Positions 1 through 8,401 of a stretch of DNA of 64,000 bases are shown here, piece after piece (within the stretch, counting starts at the first letter, position 1; every line of letters starts with the position of its first letter). Location of the stretch: contig NZ_FXBL01000002.1 of the NCBI RefSeq assembly GCF_900177325.1, positions 1 through 64,000 on the forward strand. The letters are read 5' to 3'. Both the position numbers and the translations under genes were made by a program. The notes beneath the pieces were generated by a model. It was not told where the DNA came from and ran no database searches. It worked only from the letters and a program-made list of their open reading frames with translations. This stretch comes from Mesorhizobium australicum. Lineage in GTDB: Bacteria; Pseudomonadota; Alphaproteobacteria; Rhizobiales; Rhizobiaceae.

Positions 1-83
1 TCTACATGTTCCACGCCCACCAGTCGGAGTTCACCGAACTGGGCTGGATGGGAATGTTCGACGTCGTGGAGGCCGTGTCGTGA
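1..83 (+). CDS. Multicopper oxidase, C-terminal end only
   Basis: Only the last 26 codons are in the window. They read YMFHAHQSEFTELGWMGMFD followed by VVEAVS and a stop. The HxHxxEF...GWMG pattern is the usual C-terminal copper-binding end of three-domain multicopper oxidases, where these His residues ligate the type 1 and trinuclear copper. The stop overlaps the GTG start of the next gene by 4 bases (GTGA), so the two are probably translationally coupled. The substrate cannot be judged from this fragment. Confidence 0.75.
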   Translation, partial: YMFHAHQSEFTELGWMGMFDVVEAVS

Positions 84-1291
84 ACGACAGCTCTGCGAAC
101 AGCCCCTCCCTGATTACGACGACCTCCGCCAAGACGCCATTCTGGCAGATGGCGATGTGGGTGATCCTGCCGCTCCTCGTCCTCGCGGCCGCGATCTGGT
201 GGCTCATCGCCACCAATCCCATCGCCCGATTCGACAATGGCGCGCCTCCGGTTGAAGCTCTGACGGTCGAGCGGACCATTCTCGATCAGAACGGTCTCCG
301 ACTCCTCGTTCGCGCCGGCGGCTCCGAGCCTATGACGATCGCGCAGGTGCAGGTCGACGCGGCCTATTGGGAATTTACCCAGACGCCTGCCGGTCCTATC
401 GCCAGAGGCGACACGGCGTGGGTCAGCCTGCCCTTCCCATGGGTTCTCGGGGAGTCGCATCGGATCACTTTTATCACGAATACGGGGGCGGCCTTCGAGC
501 ACCCGATACCGGTTGCGGTCGCCACGCCCGTCGCCACGTCCGGCAATCTGATCTCACAGGCCATTCTGGGGGGCTTCGTCGGCATCCTGCCGGTGGCGGT
601 CGGCCTGATGTTCTATCCCGCTCTGCGCGGCGCCGGTCCAGCGACCATGGATTTCCTGCTGGCGCTCACCGTCGGCCTGCTCGGTTTCCTGATCGTCGAC
701 ACGCTGGAAGATGCCCTCGAATTCGCCGCGCAGGCGGCCGCCGTCTTCCAGGGCCAGGCGATGGTCGTCCTGACGGCCGCGGCAAGCTTTCTGCTGCTAA
801 TGGCGGTGTCACGACGGCAGGGCCGTCCCTCGGGCCTGGCGCTTGCCGGCTATATCGCGCTCGGCATCGGGCTGCACAATCTCGGCGAGGGGCTGGCCAT
901 CGGCGCCGCCTTCGCCGCGGGCGCCGCGGGCCTTGGGACGTTTCTCGTGATCGGCTTCACCCTGCACAACATCACCGAAGGCATCGGCATCGCAGCCCCG
1001 ATCCTGAAAGTACGGCCGCCGCTCCGGACCTTCGCCGCCCTCACGCTGCTGGCGGGAGGACCCGCAGTCGCGGGCATCTGGCTCGGCAGTCTCGCCTATG
1101 CGCCGCATTGGTCGGCGCTGGCGCTCGCCATCGGCGCCGGCGCGATCCTGCAGGTGATCGTCGAAGTCGGTGCGTTGCTGGCGCGAAACAGAGGTGGTGT
1201 CAGCGCCGCGATCAGCGCTCCGCCGGTATTGGCCGGTCTCGCACTCGGTGTGGCGTTCATGTACCTGACGGCCATGCTGGTGAAGGTCTGA
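80..1291 (+). CDS. ZIP-family metal transporter with an N-terminal extracytoplasmic domain
   Basis: This 403-residue membrane protein has the two ZIP signature helices: HNLGEGLAIG at about residue 265 and HNITEGIGIAAP at about residue 300. In ZIP proteins these His and Glu residues line the metal path. A first helix at about residues 23-44 is followed by about 110 polar residues that would lie outside the membrane, then seven or so helices. That N-terminal part is longer than in plain ZuPT/ZupT proteins. The start is GTG, overlapping the stop of the multicopper oxidase. The metal is probably Zn or another divalent ion; direction and specificity are not shown by sequence. The partnership with a multicopper oxidase suggests a metal-handling operon. 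Confidence 0.8.
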   Translation: MNDSSANSPSLITTTSAKTPFWQMAMWVILPLLVLAAAIWWLIATNPIARFDNGAPPVEALTVERTILDQNGLRLLVRAGGSEPMTIAQVQVDAAYWEFTQTPAGPIARGDTAWVSLPFPWVLGESHRITFITNTGAAFEHPIPVAVATPVATSGNLISQAILGGFVGILPVAVGLMFYPALRGAGPATMDFLLALTVGLLGFLIVDTLEDALEFAAQAAAVFQGQAMVVLTAAASFLLLMAVSRRQGRPSGLALAGYIALGIGLHNLGEGLAIGAAFAAGAAGLGTFLVIGFTLHNITEGIGIAAPILKVRPPLRTFAALTLLAGGPAVAGIWLGSLAYAPHWSALALAIGAGAILQVIVEVGALLARNRGGVSAAISAPPVLAGLALGVAFMYLTAMLVKV

Positions 1292-1340
1292 CGCTGCGTC
1301 CCGCTTGAAGGTCTACGGCAGGCGCGCGGAAGCCTCCGCG

Positions 1341-1847
1341 TCAGGTCTCGGTGCCGGCATCGTCGAACCGGCAGAAATAGGTCGTCCTGTTCGACCTGCC
1401 GTTCGTGGTCGGGACATCGCGCAAGGTCACGGTCACCACAGCGCTGCCCGCTGGTGCGGTAATGGATCCCGCAATGGTGACTGCCGGGTGGTCGTCCGGG
1501 GTCAACTCGAATGCCGTCGTATCGCCTATGGTCTGTCCGAGACGAAGAGCGCCGGTGTCGTAGTCGCCCTCGGCCGCGTAGGTCGGCTCCATTCGATTGT
1601 CGGAAACGAACAGATAATATTCCATCTCGGACCCGAAGGGAGCACGGCCCCAGAGCCACGCTTCAGCCTTTTCGCGGGACGGCCGGACACGCTGGACCAG
1701 TGCCTCGCAACCAGCCGACGACGGCGCTGTGGCCTGATCCGGATACCAGATGAAGATGCCCGTCGGAGCGCCTGCCGTTGCCGGCGATGCGCCAGCCACA
1801 AGCATGGCGAGAACAAGACCTCGGGTTGGCTTCAGGCGGTTCGCCAT
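1341..1847 (-). CDS. Exported protein of unknown function
   Basis: This 168-residue protein begins with a clear signal peptide (MANRLKPTRG then a hydrophobic stretch ending ATAGA at about residue 26). The mature part is mostly beta-prone, has two cysteines (near residues 46 and 161) and ends in FDDAGTET. I do not recognise the family. It is convergent with the ZIP gene, and its upstream region (about 240 bases) is shared with the divergent P-type ATPase. An ATACCCC-TAT-GGG site lies about 105 bases upstream and resembles half of a CsoR/RcnR-family operator. It is probably a periplasmic protein of the metal island. Confidence 0.6.
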   Translation of the reverse strand: MANRLKPTRGLVLAMLVAGASPATAGAPTGIFIWYPDQATAPSSAGCEALVQRVRPSREKAEAWLWGRAPFGSEMEYYLFVSDNRMEPTYAAEGDYDTGALRLGQTIGDTTAFELTPDDHPAVTIAGSITAPAGSAVVTVTLRDVPTTNGRSNRTTYFCRFDDAGTET

Positions 1848-2029
1848 GACATCCCATCACGCGTTTAATCTCCGCCATGACCTCAAAAGTGGCGACGGAC
1901 CTGCGCCGTCGCAGGCTTTTGCGATAGTCTCAAACGGATTTGACCGGAACATACCCCTATGGGCAAGTTGCGCGGTGTACATTTCGTTCCTTGCGACGAC
2001 ATGCTCTCCCAAGTTCTAAGAACGGGGTC

Positions 2030-2060
2030 TTGACCCTCTAGCTACTAGAGGTCCTATGAC
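2030..2060 (+). promoter_or_regulatory. MerR-type promoter/operator of the first P-type ATPase
   Basis: A -35 TTGACC (2030-2035) and a -10 TATGAC (2055-2060) are separated by 19 bases, the over-long spacing typical of MerR-activated promoters. The spacer contains a perfect inverted repeat, CCTCTAG-CTA-CTAGAGG (2035-2051). The layout matches the operators of the Zn/Cd/Pb branch of the MerR family. The ATG follows 29 bases downstream of the -10. Confidence 0.85.
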
Positions 2061-2089
2061 CATACTCCTGCAAAACAGGAGACTAGAAC

Positions 2090-4438
2090 ATGGCCGCTGC
2101 GGCACGCCAGACCCGTTTCCGGGTAGAAGGCATGGATTGCGCAAGTTGCGCTACAAAGATCGATACGGCGGTACGCCGGATGCCGGATGTCACGGAGGTG
2201 AACGTCTCGGTGGTTGCCGGCACGATGACCGTCACGCACGGGGAAAAGCTCGACCTCGACGCACTGGCTCGTAAAGTCGGCAGCCTCGGCTACAAGGCCG
2301 CGCCAATAGGGGCGGCCGAAAAGTCCACTGGAAGCAAGCCCGCGCATGGCGACGCCAAGCAGCATGTTCACGGCTCCGATTGCTCGCATGATCATGAAGG
2401 CCACGGCCACGATCACGATCGTCAGGGCGATGCTCACGACCAAGATCATGGCCATCATCATGACAAGGGCACGGTCGGGCACGCTCGTCCATCCGACCCA
2501 GCGCCATCCAAAAAGCAACCTGATGCTCTCGAGGGTCTGCACGGCCACGATCATGGCCCGCAGGACGGGCCTTGGTGGAAGACGTCCAAGGCGCGGCTGA
2601 CTATCATCTGCGGCGTCGCGCTCGCGGCAGCATTCGTTCTCGCTCAGTTGATCCCGCAAACGCAGCCCTGGGGCTTCATTGTGGCCATGGCCGTCGGCCT
2701 GATCCCGATCGCGCGGCGCGCGCTGTCCGGTGCGATGAACGGCAGCCCGTTTACGATCGAGACGCTGATGACGGTGGCCGCTGTCGGCGCTGTCATCATC
2801 AACGCCGCTGAAGAAGCCGCCGTGGTCGTCTTCCTGTTCCTCGTCGGCGAGCTGCTCGAGGGCATTGCGACCGGCCGCGCCCGCGCCAGCATTCGCGCGC
2901 TAGCGACGCTGATGCCCAAAACGGCTCTGCTCGAGCGCGACGGCGCGACGCAGACCGTTCCCGCCGAAAGCCTGACGATCGACGCCGTCGTTCTCGTCCG
3001 ACCCGGCGACCGGGTGCCGGCGGACGGCGTCGTCGTCTCGGGCGAAAGCGCAGTCGACGAGGCGCCGGTGACGGGTGAGTCGGTGCCGAAGCGCAAGGAG
3101 ACCGGCGACAAGGTCTTCGCTGGCACGGTCAACCATGAAGGCGTGCTTCGCGTCCGCGTCACGGCTACAGCTGCCGACAACACCATTTCCCGCATCATCG
3201 CGCTCGTCGAGGAGGCGCAGGAATCGAAAGCGCCAACCGAACGCTTCATCGACCGCTTCTCCAGATACTATACGCCAGGCGTCATGGTGGTCGCGGCGCT
3301 GATCGCGATCCTGCCGCCGCTGCTCGCCGGCGCGGAGTGGAACACCTGGATCTACCGCGGCCTCGCGGTGCTGCTGATTGGATGTCCGTGCGCACTCGTC
3401 ATCTCGACGCCAGCGGCGATCGCCGCCGCCCTTTCCGCCGGAGCGCGGAGGGGGCTCCTGATGAAGGGCGGCGCGGTGTTGGAGAATTTGGGCAAGGTCA
3501 ACCGCGTCGCCTTCGACAAGACTGGCACGTTGACGGAAGGCAAGCCGAAGGTCACCGACATTGTCGGCATCGCACGCGACGAGCGCGAAACGTTGCGGCT
3601 CGCCGCGGCACTCGAAGCCGGATCGAGCCATCCCCTGGCGGTCGCAATCCTGGCGAAGGCCGAGGCTGACAAGGTCGAGGTCGTCGCGGCCTCCGAGGCC
3701 GGCGCCGTCGGTGGTAAGGGCGTCGTCGGCACGGTGGATGGGACAAAACTGTTCCTGGCGTCCCCCCGCGCCGCGGCCGAGAAGGTCACGCTCGACGAGT
3801 CGCTCTCGGCCCGCATTGCCGCGCTCAACGACGAGGGCAAGACCGTTTCGGTGCTGCTTGCAGCCGACGAGGTGGCTGGCCTGATCGCCATGCGCGATGA
3901 GCCGCGGGACGATGCCAGGCAGGGCATCGCGGCGCTTCGCGATCTCGGCGCCGACACGGTGATGCTGACCGGCGACAACCAGCGAACCGCAAAGGCCATC
4001 GCTGCCTCGCTCGGCATGGAGGCGCGCGCCGAGCTGATGCCGCAGGACAAGCAGAAGATCGTCGGCGAGATGCGCGCCGAAGGCAGGTTCGTCGCCAAGG
4101 TGGGTGATGGCATCAATGATGCCCCGGCGCTTGCCGCTGCCGACATCGGTATCGCTATGGGCAGCGGCACCGACGTCGCGCTGGAAACCGCTGACGCGGC
4201 GGTGTTGCACGGGCGAGTCAAGGACGTCGCCAACATGGTGGCGCTGTCGCGCCTCACCATGCGCAATATCTTTCAGAACATCACAATCTCGCTCGGTCTC
4301 AAGGCTGTGTTTCTCGTGACCACGGTACTCGGAATAACCGGCCTCTGGCCGGCTATCCTCGCGGATACGGGCGCGACCGTGCTGGTCACTGCAAATGCGA
4401 TGCGGTTGCTTGCCTGGAAAGGGCTTGGTGACGCGTGA
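2090..4438 (+). CDS. Zn/Cd/Pb-type P1B-ATPase efflux pump
   Basis: This 782-residue pump of the CadA/ZntA class (P1B-2) exports divalent soft metals from the cytoplasm with ATP. It has one N-terminal heavy-metal-associated domain with GMDCASC (residues 14-20). A His/Asp-rich stretch with many HDH and HGH repeats covers about residues 85-160, which could bind Zn or Cd. The membrane CPC motif sits in GCPCALVIS, the phosphorylation site is DKTGT, and the hinge is [10 protein letters not shown]. The last helix carries ADTGATVLVTANAMRLL, whose Asp is diagnostic of the Zn/Cd/Pb class rather than Cu. An AGGAGA ribosome site precedes the ATG. A MerR-type promoter lies directly upstream. The gene appears intact, unlike its paralogue at 11636-13764. 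Confidence 0.95.
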   Translation: MAAAARQTRFRVEGMDCASCATKIDTAVRRMPDVTEVNVSVVAGTMTVTHGEKLDLDALARKVGSLGYKAAPIGAAEKSTGSKPAHGDAKQHVHGSDCSHDHEGHGHDHDRQGDAHDQDHGHHHDKGTVGHARPSDPAPSKKQPDALEGLHGHDHGPQDGPWWKTSKARLTIICGVALAAAFVLAQLIPQTQPWGFIVAMAVGLIPIARRALSGAMNGSPFTIETLMTVAAVGAVIINAAEEAAVVVFLFLVGELLEGIATGRARASIRALATLMPKTALLERDGATQTVPAESLTIDAVVLVRPGDRVPADGVVVSGESAVDEAPVTGESVPKRKETGDKVFAGTVNHEGVLRVRVTATAADNTISRIIALVEEAQESKAPTERFIDRFSRYYTPGVMVVAALIAILPPLLAGAEWNTWIYRGLAVLLIGCPCALVISTPAAIAAALSAGARRGLLMKGGAVLENLGKVNRVAFDKTGTLTEGKPKVTDIVGIARDERETLRLAAALEAGSSHPLAVAILAKAEADKVEVVAASEAGAVGGKGVVGTVDGTKLFLASPRAAAEKVTLDESLSARIAALNDEGKTVSVLLAADEVAGLIAMRDEPRDDARQGIAALRDLGADTVMLTGDNQRTAKAIAASLGMEARAELMPQDKQKIVGEMRAEGRFVAKVGDGINDAPALAAADIGIAMGSGTDVALETADAAVLHGRVKDVANMVALSRLTMRNIFQNITISLGLKAVFLVTTVLGITGLWPAILADTGATVLVTANAMRLLAWKGLGDA

Positions 4439-4544
4439 TCCGCTTCCGACCACAAATAGAACAGACGGAGAAGCCCATATCGCCTTTCCACTTCACGCTG
4501 ACGACGACGGCTCGCCGGCGTGATGGCGGCGGTGGCCGGTCGAG

Positions 4545-4652
4545 CAGGCGCCGACGTACTTCGTCAACGGAAAATCCTTGCGAACGTTGGGACCGCAGCA
4601 GTTGATGGATCTGGTTGAGGATGAGGTGAAACGAGTTCGTAAGACCAACTGA
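4545..4652 (+). pseudogene. 3' remnant of a DsbA-like thiol oxidoreductase gene
   Basis: The frame ending with TGA at 4650-4652 reads QAPTYFVNGKSLRTLGPQQL and then MDLVEDEV. This closely resembles the C-terminus of the complete DsbA-like protein at 7748-8401 (TPTFFVNGKPLASFGPQQL). No start, signal peptide or CxxC motif is present upstream. The bases from 4439 to 4544 show nothing recognisable. It is the leftover end of a second copy of that gene, sitting after the P-type ATPase. Confidence 0.8.
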
Positions 4653-4660
4653 GAGTTGCA

Positions 4661-6013
4661 TTAATCGGTGGATCGGTTCCCGTCGCCCGTCGTTGCCGAG
4701 GACGCTCCGGCTTGTTGCCGTCCTCTCCTGCGGATGAACGCGTAGGGCACCGCACCCAAGAGGAAAACACCCGCGAACGTCGCGTACACGGCCCAATCAT
4801 ACTGGATTGCAAGCAGAAGCGAAGTAGCCACGCCTAGAACCGCCGTCGGAGGAACATTCCCGATGGATGGCATTCGGAACGGCCGATTGAGATTCGGCTG
4901 GGTGAAGCGAAGCACGATAACCGCAGTGTTGATCGTGGCAAAAACCAGCGTGACGCCGAGCGAGGACAGACTGGCGACAAATTCGATTTCGCCGACTGCG
5001 GCGAAACCGCACGCCACGGCCAGATAGGCCAGCGCCCCAATCCAGGGGCTTCGGCTCGAGCCCTGCGTCCGAGCAAGTGGCTTCGGCAGGTCGCCGTCTC
5101 GCGCCATGCCGAACACGAGTCGGCTTCCGGATATGGATGAACTGAGCACGGCATTGGCGGTTGCGACCAACGCAGCCGTAACAATAATCATCCCGAAAGG
5201 TCCGCCCAATTGTCTGGCTGCGTCGGCAAGCGGAGACTGCGAGCCGGCAAGATTGCCTGCATTTACCAAGCTAAGCACACCGAGGATGACGGAGAGGTAG
5301 ACCACTGTGGTGGCAACGAGCGCTATCATGAACGCGCGCCACAGATCACGGTCGGGACGCTTGGCCTCCTCGGATAGGGAGGCCATGTGTTCATAACCCG
5401 AATAGATGAAGAAGAGGATCGCCGCACCCTGCAACACCCCTGCCAGATTATCCGACCAAGCCGTGAAGTCTGGGAGCCCCCGACTTCCCGACGGAATCGC
5501 GAACAGCGCGAAACCGATCAGGCACGAGACCTGAAGGACCGTGAGCGTGGCGCTGATGAAGGAAGCCTTGCCGATCCCGGCGATGTTTATGGCGGTGGCA
5601 ATCGCCATCAGCACCAAAGCGATGACAACTGGGGTGAATGGCAGGAACGTCTGGGCGTAATTGCCGAACGTCAGCGCTACTGTCGCCAAGGTGGCGGCAC
5701 CATGCACTGCAATGAACAGCCCGACTGTGAAGGCCAGTGCAGGAAAGGCCGGAAACGTCTTGCGTAAGAAATTGTGCTCGGCACCGGCGCCAGGAAGCGC
5801 CGACGCTATCTCAGCATAGGAGAGCCCCGAGAACCCGGAGATGATCGCCGCAAGGACAAAGCTCAGCCAAATACCCTCTCCCGCCGCGCCCGCGGCGGGG
5901 CCGATTACTGAATATATCCCGGCACCGATGATGGTGCCCACGCCGTAGAGCGACAGCCGAATGAGCCCAAGCGACTTGGTCAGTCCGGTGTGGCTGGCGG
6001 CGTGATTTGACAT
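4661..6013 (-). CDS. APC-superfamily amino acid permease
   Basis: This 450-residue protein has about 12 hydrophobic helices and the APC-family N-terminal signature (RLSLYGVGTIIGAGIYSVIG, residues about 19-38), with the glycine-rich substrate-binding break in helix 1. The conserved helix 6-8 region (FFIYSGYEHMASLSEEAKRP, near residue 200) is also typical of cationic/neutral amino acid and polyamine transporters. It probably imports or exchanges amino acids across the inner membrane. It stands alone on the minus strand between two metal-regulated units, so its link to resistance is unclear. The substrate cannot be given. Confidence 0.85.
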   Translation of the reverse strand: MSNHAASHTGLTKSLGLIRLSLYGVGTIIGAGIYSVIGPAAGAAGEGIWLSFVLAAIISGFSGLSYAEIASALPGAGAEHNFLRKTFPAFPALAFTVGLFIAVHGAATLATVALTFGNYAQTFLPFTPVVIALVLMAIATAINIAGIGKASFISATLTVLQVSCLIGFALFAIPSGSRGLPDFTAWSDNLAGVLQGAAILFFIYSGYEHMASLSEEAKRPDRDLWRAFMIALVATTVVYLSVILGVLSLVNAGNLAGSQSPLADAARQLGGPFGMIIVTAALVATANAVLSSSISGSRLVFGMARDGDLPKPLARTQGSSRSPWIGALAYLAVACGFAAVGEIEFVASLSSLGVTLVFATINTAVIVLRFTQPNLNRPFRMPSIGNVPPTAVLGVATSLLLAIQYDWAVYATFAGVFLLGAVPYAFIRRRGRQQAGASSATTGDGNRSTD

Positions 6014-6539
6014 TGGTTGTTCGCGTCCGAACCAAGGGTTCTATGTCTCCTAAATGGGCATGTTAAGCAGCGGTTCCTGCTATGCGTGACGAGGGCTGTG
6101 AAGGTGAGGCGTTTGTTAGGTGGAGTGTGCAAATGCAGATCGGTTTGATCTTGCGCCCCTTACGGGATCTCACCGAAGGCGGACACTCCAGGCTGTGTGC
6201 GGCGGTCTGCGGCAGGTGGCGGGCACTTCCGTTGTGGCGAACCCTGGTGGGTCTCCACGAAATCGGTAAAGCGCGCAATCAGCATGACCGCCAGCGGTCA
6301 CGATCATCCAGCGCCGCTGTGCGCCAACGCGGCCTATGTCGCTTACAAGCCAGTCAAGGCGTTTCGTTGCGGATGGACGAGAGCGGATCGGTGCTGGCCA
6401 GCCAAGCGATGCCAGTCCGAGTACAGCCGGAGAGGGTGATCCAACGCAGTTATTCCAGCGATGCTGCGAAGCGAGGCGGGGTTGCGGGTTGCCCGGAGAC
6501 AATGCGGCGGGCGCGCAAGCAGTGCGCCGAGAGCTTGGG
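6014..6539. other. About 530 bases without a convincing gene
   Basis: Short open frames occur on both strands (for example 6082-6543 and 6197-6439 on plus, 6170-6502 on minus). None has a recognisable domain, a good ribosome site or a plausible protein composition, and the stretch sits between divergent transcription units. It may contain decayed sequence. The last bases run into the MerR-type promoter at 6540. Confidence 0.5.
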
Positions 6540-6570
6540 TTGACCCTGTAGTGGCTTCAGGGTCTAACTT
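6540..6570 (+). promoter_or_regulatory. MerR-type promoter/operator of the ccdA-dsbB-dsbA operon
   Basis: A -35 TTGACC (6540-6545) and a -10 TAACTT (6565-6570) are 19 bases apart. The spacer holds an inverted repeat with arms ACCCTG (6544-6549) and CAGGGT. The first bases, TTGACCCTGTAGTG, match the operator at 13828 (TTGACCCTATAGTG) in all but one position, so the same regulator may bind both. The ATG of ccdA is only 10 bases after the -10, so the transcript may be nearly leaderless. Confidence 0.75.
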
Positions 6571-6579
6571 GACCACCAC

Positions 6580-7320
6580 ATGGACTTCGAGATTTCGAAC
6601 ATCGGCATCGTGACGGCAGTCGCGGCGGGAGCGGTTTCGTTCCTGTCCCCTTGCGTGCTGCCACTTGTGCCAGGCTATGTCTCCTACATCGCGGGCAATT
6701 CGAGCGGTCAACGCGAAGCGGGCGCCTCGGTCGACAAGCTCGGCGTGGCCTTGCTCAGCCTCTGCTTCATCCTGGGCTTCTCGACAGTCTTCGTTGCGCT
6801 GGGCGCGAGTGCCACGGCGGCGAGCCGGCTGCTTCGCGCCTACAGCTACGAAGCTGGTATCGTCGGCGGCGCTCTTGTGATTCTGTTCGGCGTGTTCATG
6901 ACCGGCTTGGTCAGGCTCCCGTGGCTGGAGCGCGACGTCCGCTACCATGGCAATCTGTCGGGCAGCGGGCCGTTGGGCGCATATCTTCTCGGCCTTGCTT
7001 TCGCCTTCGGCTGGACGCCGTGCATCGGACCGATCCTCGGCGCGATCTTGACGGTAAGCGCGGTATCGGCGACCGCAACCGACGGCATCGTCCTGCTTTC
7101 GCTCTATTCGCTCGGGCTCGGCATCCCGTTCCTGCTGGCGGCGGCCTTTACGCAGACACTGATGCGAAGCCTAGCGCGCATGCGCCGCGCCGGCCGCATA
7201 CTCCAGATCGCTGCGGGCGGGATCATGATCCTTATGGGCCTCGCGATGGTGACTGGTCAGATGACATGGTTCGCCTTCTGGCTGCTGGAAAGGTTTCCGG
7301 CCTTCGGGAGCATCGGATGA
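6580..7320 (+). CDS. ccdA: CcdA-family thiol-electron transporter
   Basis: This 246-residue protein with six predicted helices carries electrons from cytoplasmic thioredoxin across the inner membrane to periplasmic thiol-disulfide proteins. It has the two family cysteine motifs: LSPCVLPLVPGY at about residue 25 and GWTPCIGPILGA at about residue 145. Its N-terminus (MDFEISNIGIVTA) lines up with the paralogue at 24085-24825, which supports this start even though no ribosome site is visible. It is the first gene of a tight operon with a DsbB-like and a DsbA-like gene, downstream of a MerR-type promoter. This suggests metal-induced repair or control of periplasmic thiols. Confidence 0.9.
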   Translation: MDFEISNIGIVTAVAAGAVSFLSPCVLPLVPGYVSYIAGNSSGQREAGASVDKLGVALLSLCFILGFSTVFVALGASATAASRLLRAYSYEAGIVGGALVILFGVFMTGLVRLPWLERDVRYHGNLSGSGPLGAYLLGLAFAFGWTPCIGPILGAILTVSAVSATATDGIVLLSLYSLGLGIPFLLAAAFTQTLMRSLARMRRAGRILQIAAGGIMILMGLAMVTGQMTWFAFWLLERFPAFGSIG

Positions 7321-7751
7321 ACGGCATGTCTGCCCAGAGCAGCTGGACGCTTCTGTTCCTCGCTTTCGCGGTCGCGCTCGCGTCGAGCCTCGCGGTTCTG
7401 TTCGTCGGCGAGGTGATGGGCCAGGTGCCGTGCAATCTGTGCTGGTTCCAGCGGGCGTTCATGTTCCCGCTGGCCATCGTACTTGCCGTCGCGGCGTTCC
7501 GGTCGGACGCGAGTGCTTGGATCTATGGCGTGCCGCTCGCAGCCGCCGGCTGGCTGATCGCGAGTTTCCATACGCTGCTCTATCTCGGGATCATCCCGGA
7601 GGCGATCCAGCCTTGCACCGCATCCGGGCCGTCCTGCTCGAGCGCCGACATGACCATTCTCGGCGGGGTGCCGCTGCCGGCGCTCTCTCTTCTCGCCTTC
7701 AGCGCCATCATTGTTTTTCTGGCTCTCGCACGACGGAGATCCACATCATGA
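7317..7751 (+). CDS. dsbB: DsbB-like disulfide-bond oxidoreductase
   Basis: This 144-residue, four-helix membrane protein has the DsbB cysteine pairs: CNLC in the first periplasmic loop (VPCNLCWFQRAFMFPLAIVL, near residue 40) and a second pair in the loop with IQPCTASGPSCSSADM (near residue 105). DsbB proteins reoxidise DsbA and pass electrons to quinone. Its ATG overlaps the ccdA stop by 4 bases, and its own stop overlaps the next start by 4 bases. It is closest in size to the short BdbC-type DsbB proteins. The pairing of an oxidising (DsbB) and a reducing (CcdA) protein in one operon is notable. Confidence 0.9.
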   Translation: MNGMSAQSSWTLLFLAFAVALASSLAVLFVGEVMGQVPCNLCWFQRAFMFPLAIVLAVAAFRSDASAWIYGVPLAAAGWLIASFHTLLYLGIIPEAIQPCTASGPSCSSADMTILGGVPLPALSLLAFSAIIVFLALARRRSTS

Positions 7752-8401
7752 ACCGCCGCGCTATCGTTATCGGCACCGTCACGGTCGCCGTCGCCGCTTT
7801 TGCCATCGCGGCGGCCTACTATCCGCGGGACACGGGGACCGCTCAGCAGGAGGAGAGCAATCTCGTCCGCGCGCATTCGCCCGTCATCGGCCCGGCCGAC
7901 GCGCCGGTCACCATCGTTGAATTCCTCGACCCGTCGTGTGAGGCATGCCGGGCGTTCTATCCGATCGTCAAGCAGATCATGGACGCCTTTCCGAACGAGA
8001 CGCGACTCGTCATCCGCTACGCGGCGCTGCACGAAGGTTCCGACGAAGCTGTGCGTATCCTTGAAGCCGCGCGCCTGCAGGACAGGTTCACGCCTGTGCT
8101 GGAGAAGCTGTTCTTCGAACAGCCCCAATGGGCGATCCACGGCGCACCCGACATGGAGAAGGCATGGAGCTTCGCCGGCGATGCCGGGCTTGATGTTGCC
8201 AAAGCGCGCGAAGACGCGAAGTCTCCAGAAATCTCAACCGTGCTCGAGCAGGACATGGCCGACGTGAAGGTGGTCAATCTGCAGGGCACGCCGACCTTCT
8301 TCGTCAATGGCAAACCGCTGGCCTCCTTCGGCCCGCAGCAGCTCTACGACCTTGTGGCTGCGGAAGTCGCAGCCGCACGCGGCGCTACGCCAAGTCAGTA
8401 A
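7748..8401 (+). CDS. DsbA-like periplasmic thiol-disulfide oxidoreductase
   Basis: This 217-residue protein has an N-terminal membrane anchor or signal (about residues 5-25) and a thioredoxin fold of the DsbA/BdbD type. The active site is CEAC in EFLDPSCEACRAFYP, and the cis-proline loop is QGTPTFFVNG near residue 185. It is probably the periplasmic partner oxidised by the DsbB-like protein encoded just upstream, with which it overlaps by 4 bases. A fragment of a second copy lies at 4545-4652. Its stop overlaps the convergent oxidoreductase pseudogene by 17 bases. Confidence 0.9.
   Translation: MNRRAIVIGTVTVAVAAFAIAAAYYPRDTGTAQQEESNLVRAHSPVIGPADAPVTIVEFLDPSCEACRAFYPIVKQIMDAFPNETRLVIRYAALHEGSDEAVRILEAARLQDRFTPVLEKLFFEQPQWAIHGAPDMEKAWSFAGDAGLDVAKAREDAKSPEISTVLEQDMADVKVVNLQGTPTFFVNGKPLASFGPQQLYDLVAAEVAAARGATPSQ

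Noticed and set aside
2900..4453. 517-codon open frame antisense to the first P-type ATPase
   Set aside because: High-GC shadow frame; it lies fully inside a gene with all family motifs and its own composition is Arg/His-rich with no domain.
6082..6543. Possible gene in the gap before ccdA
   Set aside because: No domain, no ribosome site, and several conflicting frames of equal length; the end overlaps a clear MerR-type promoter.
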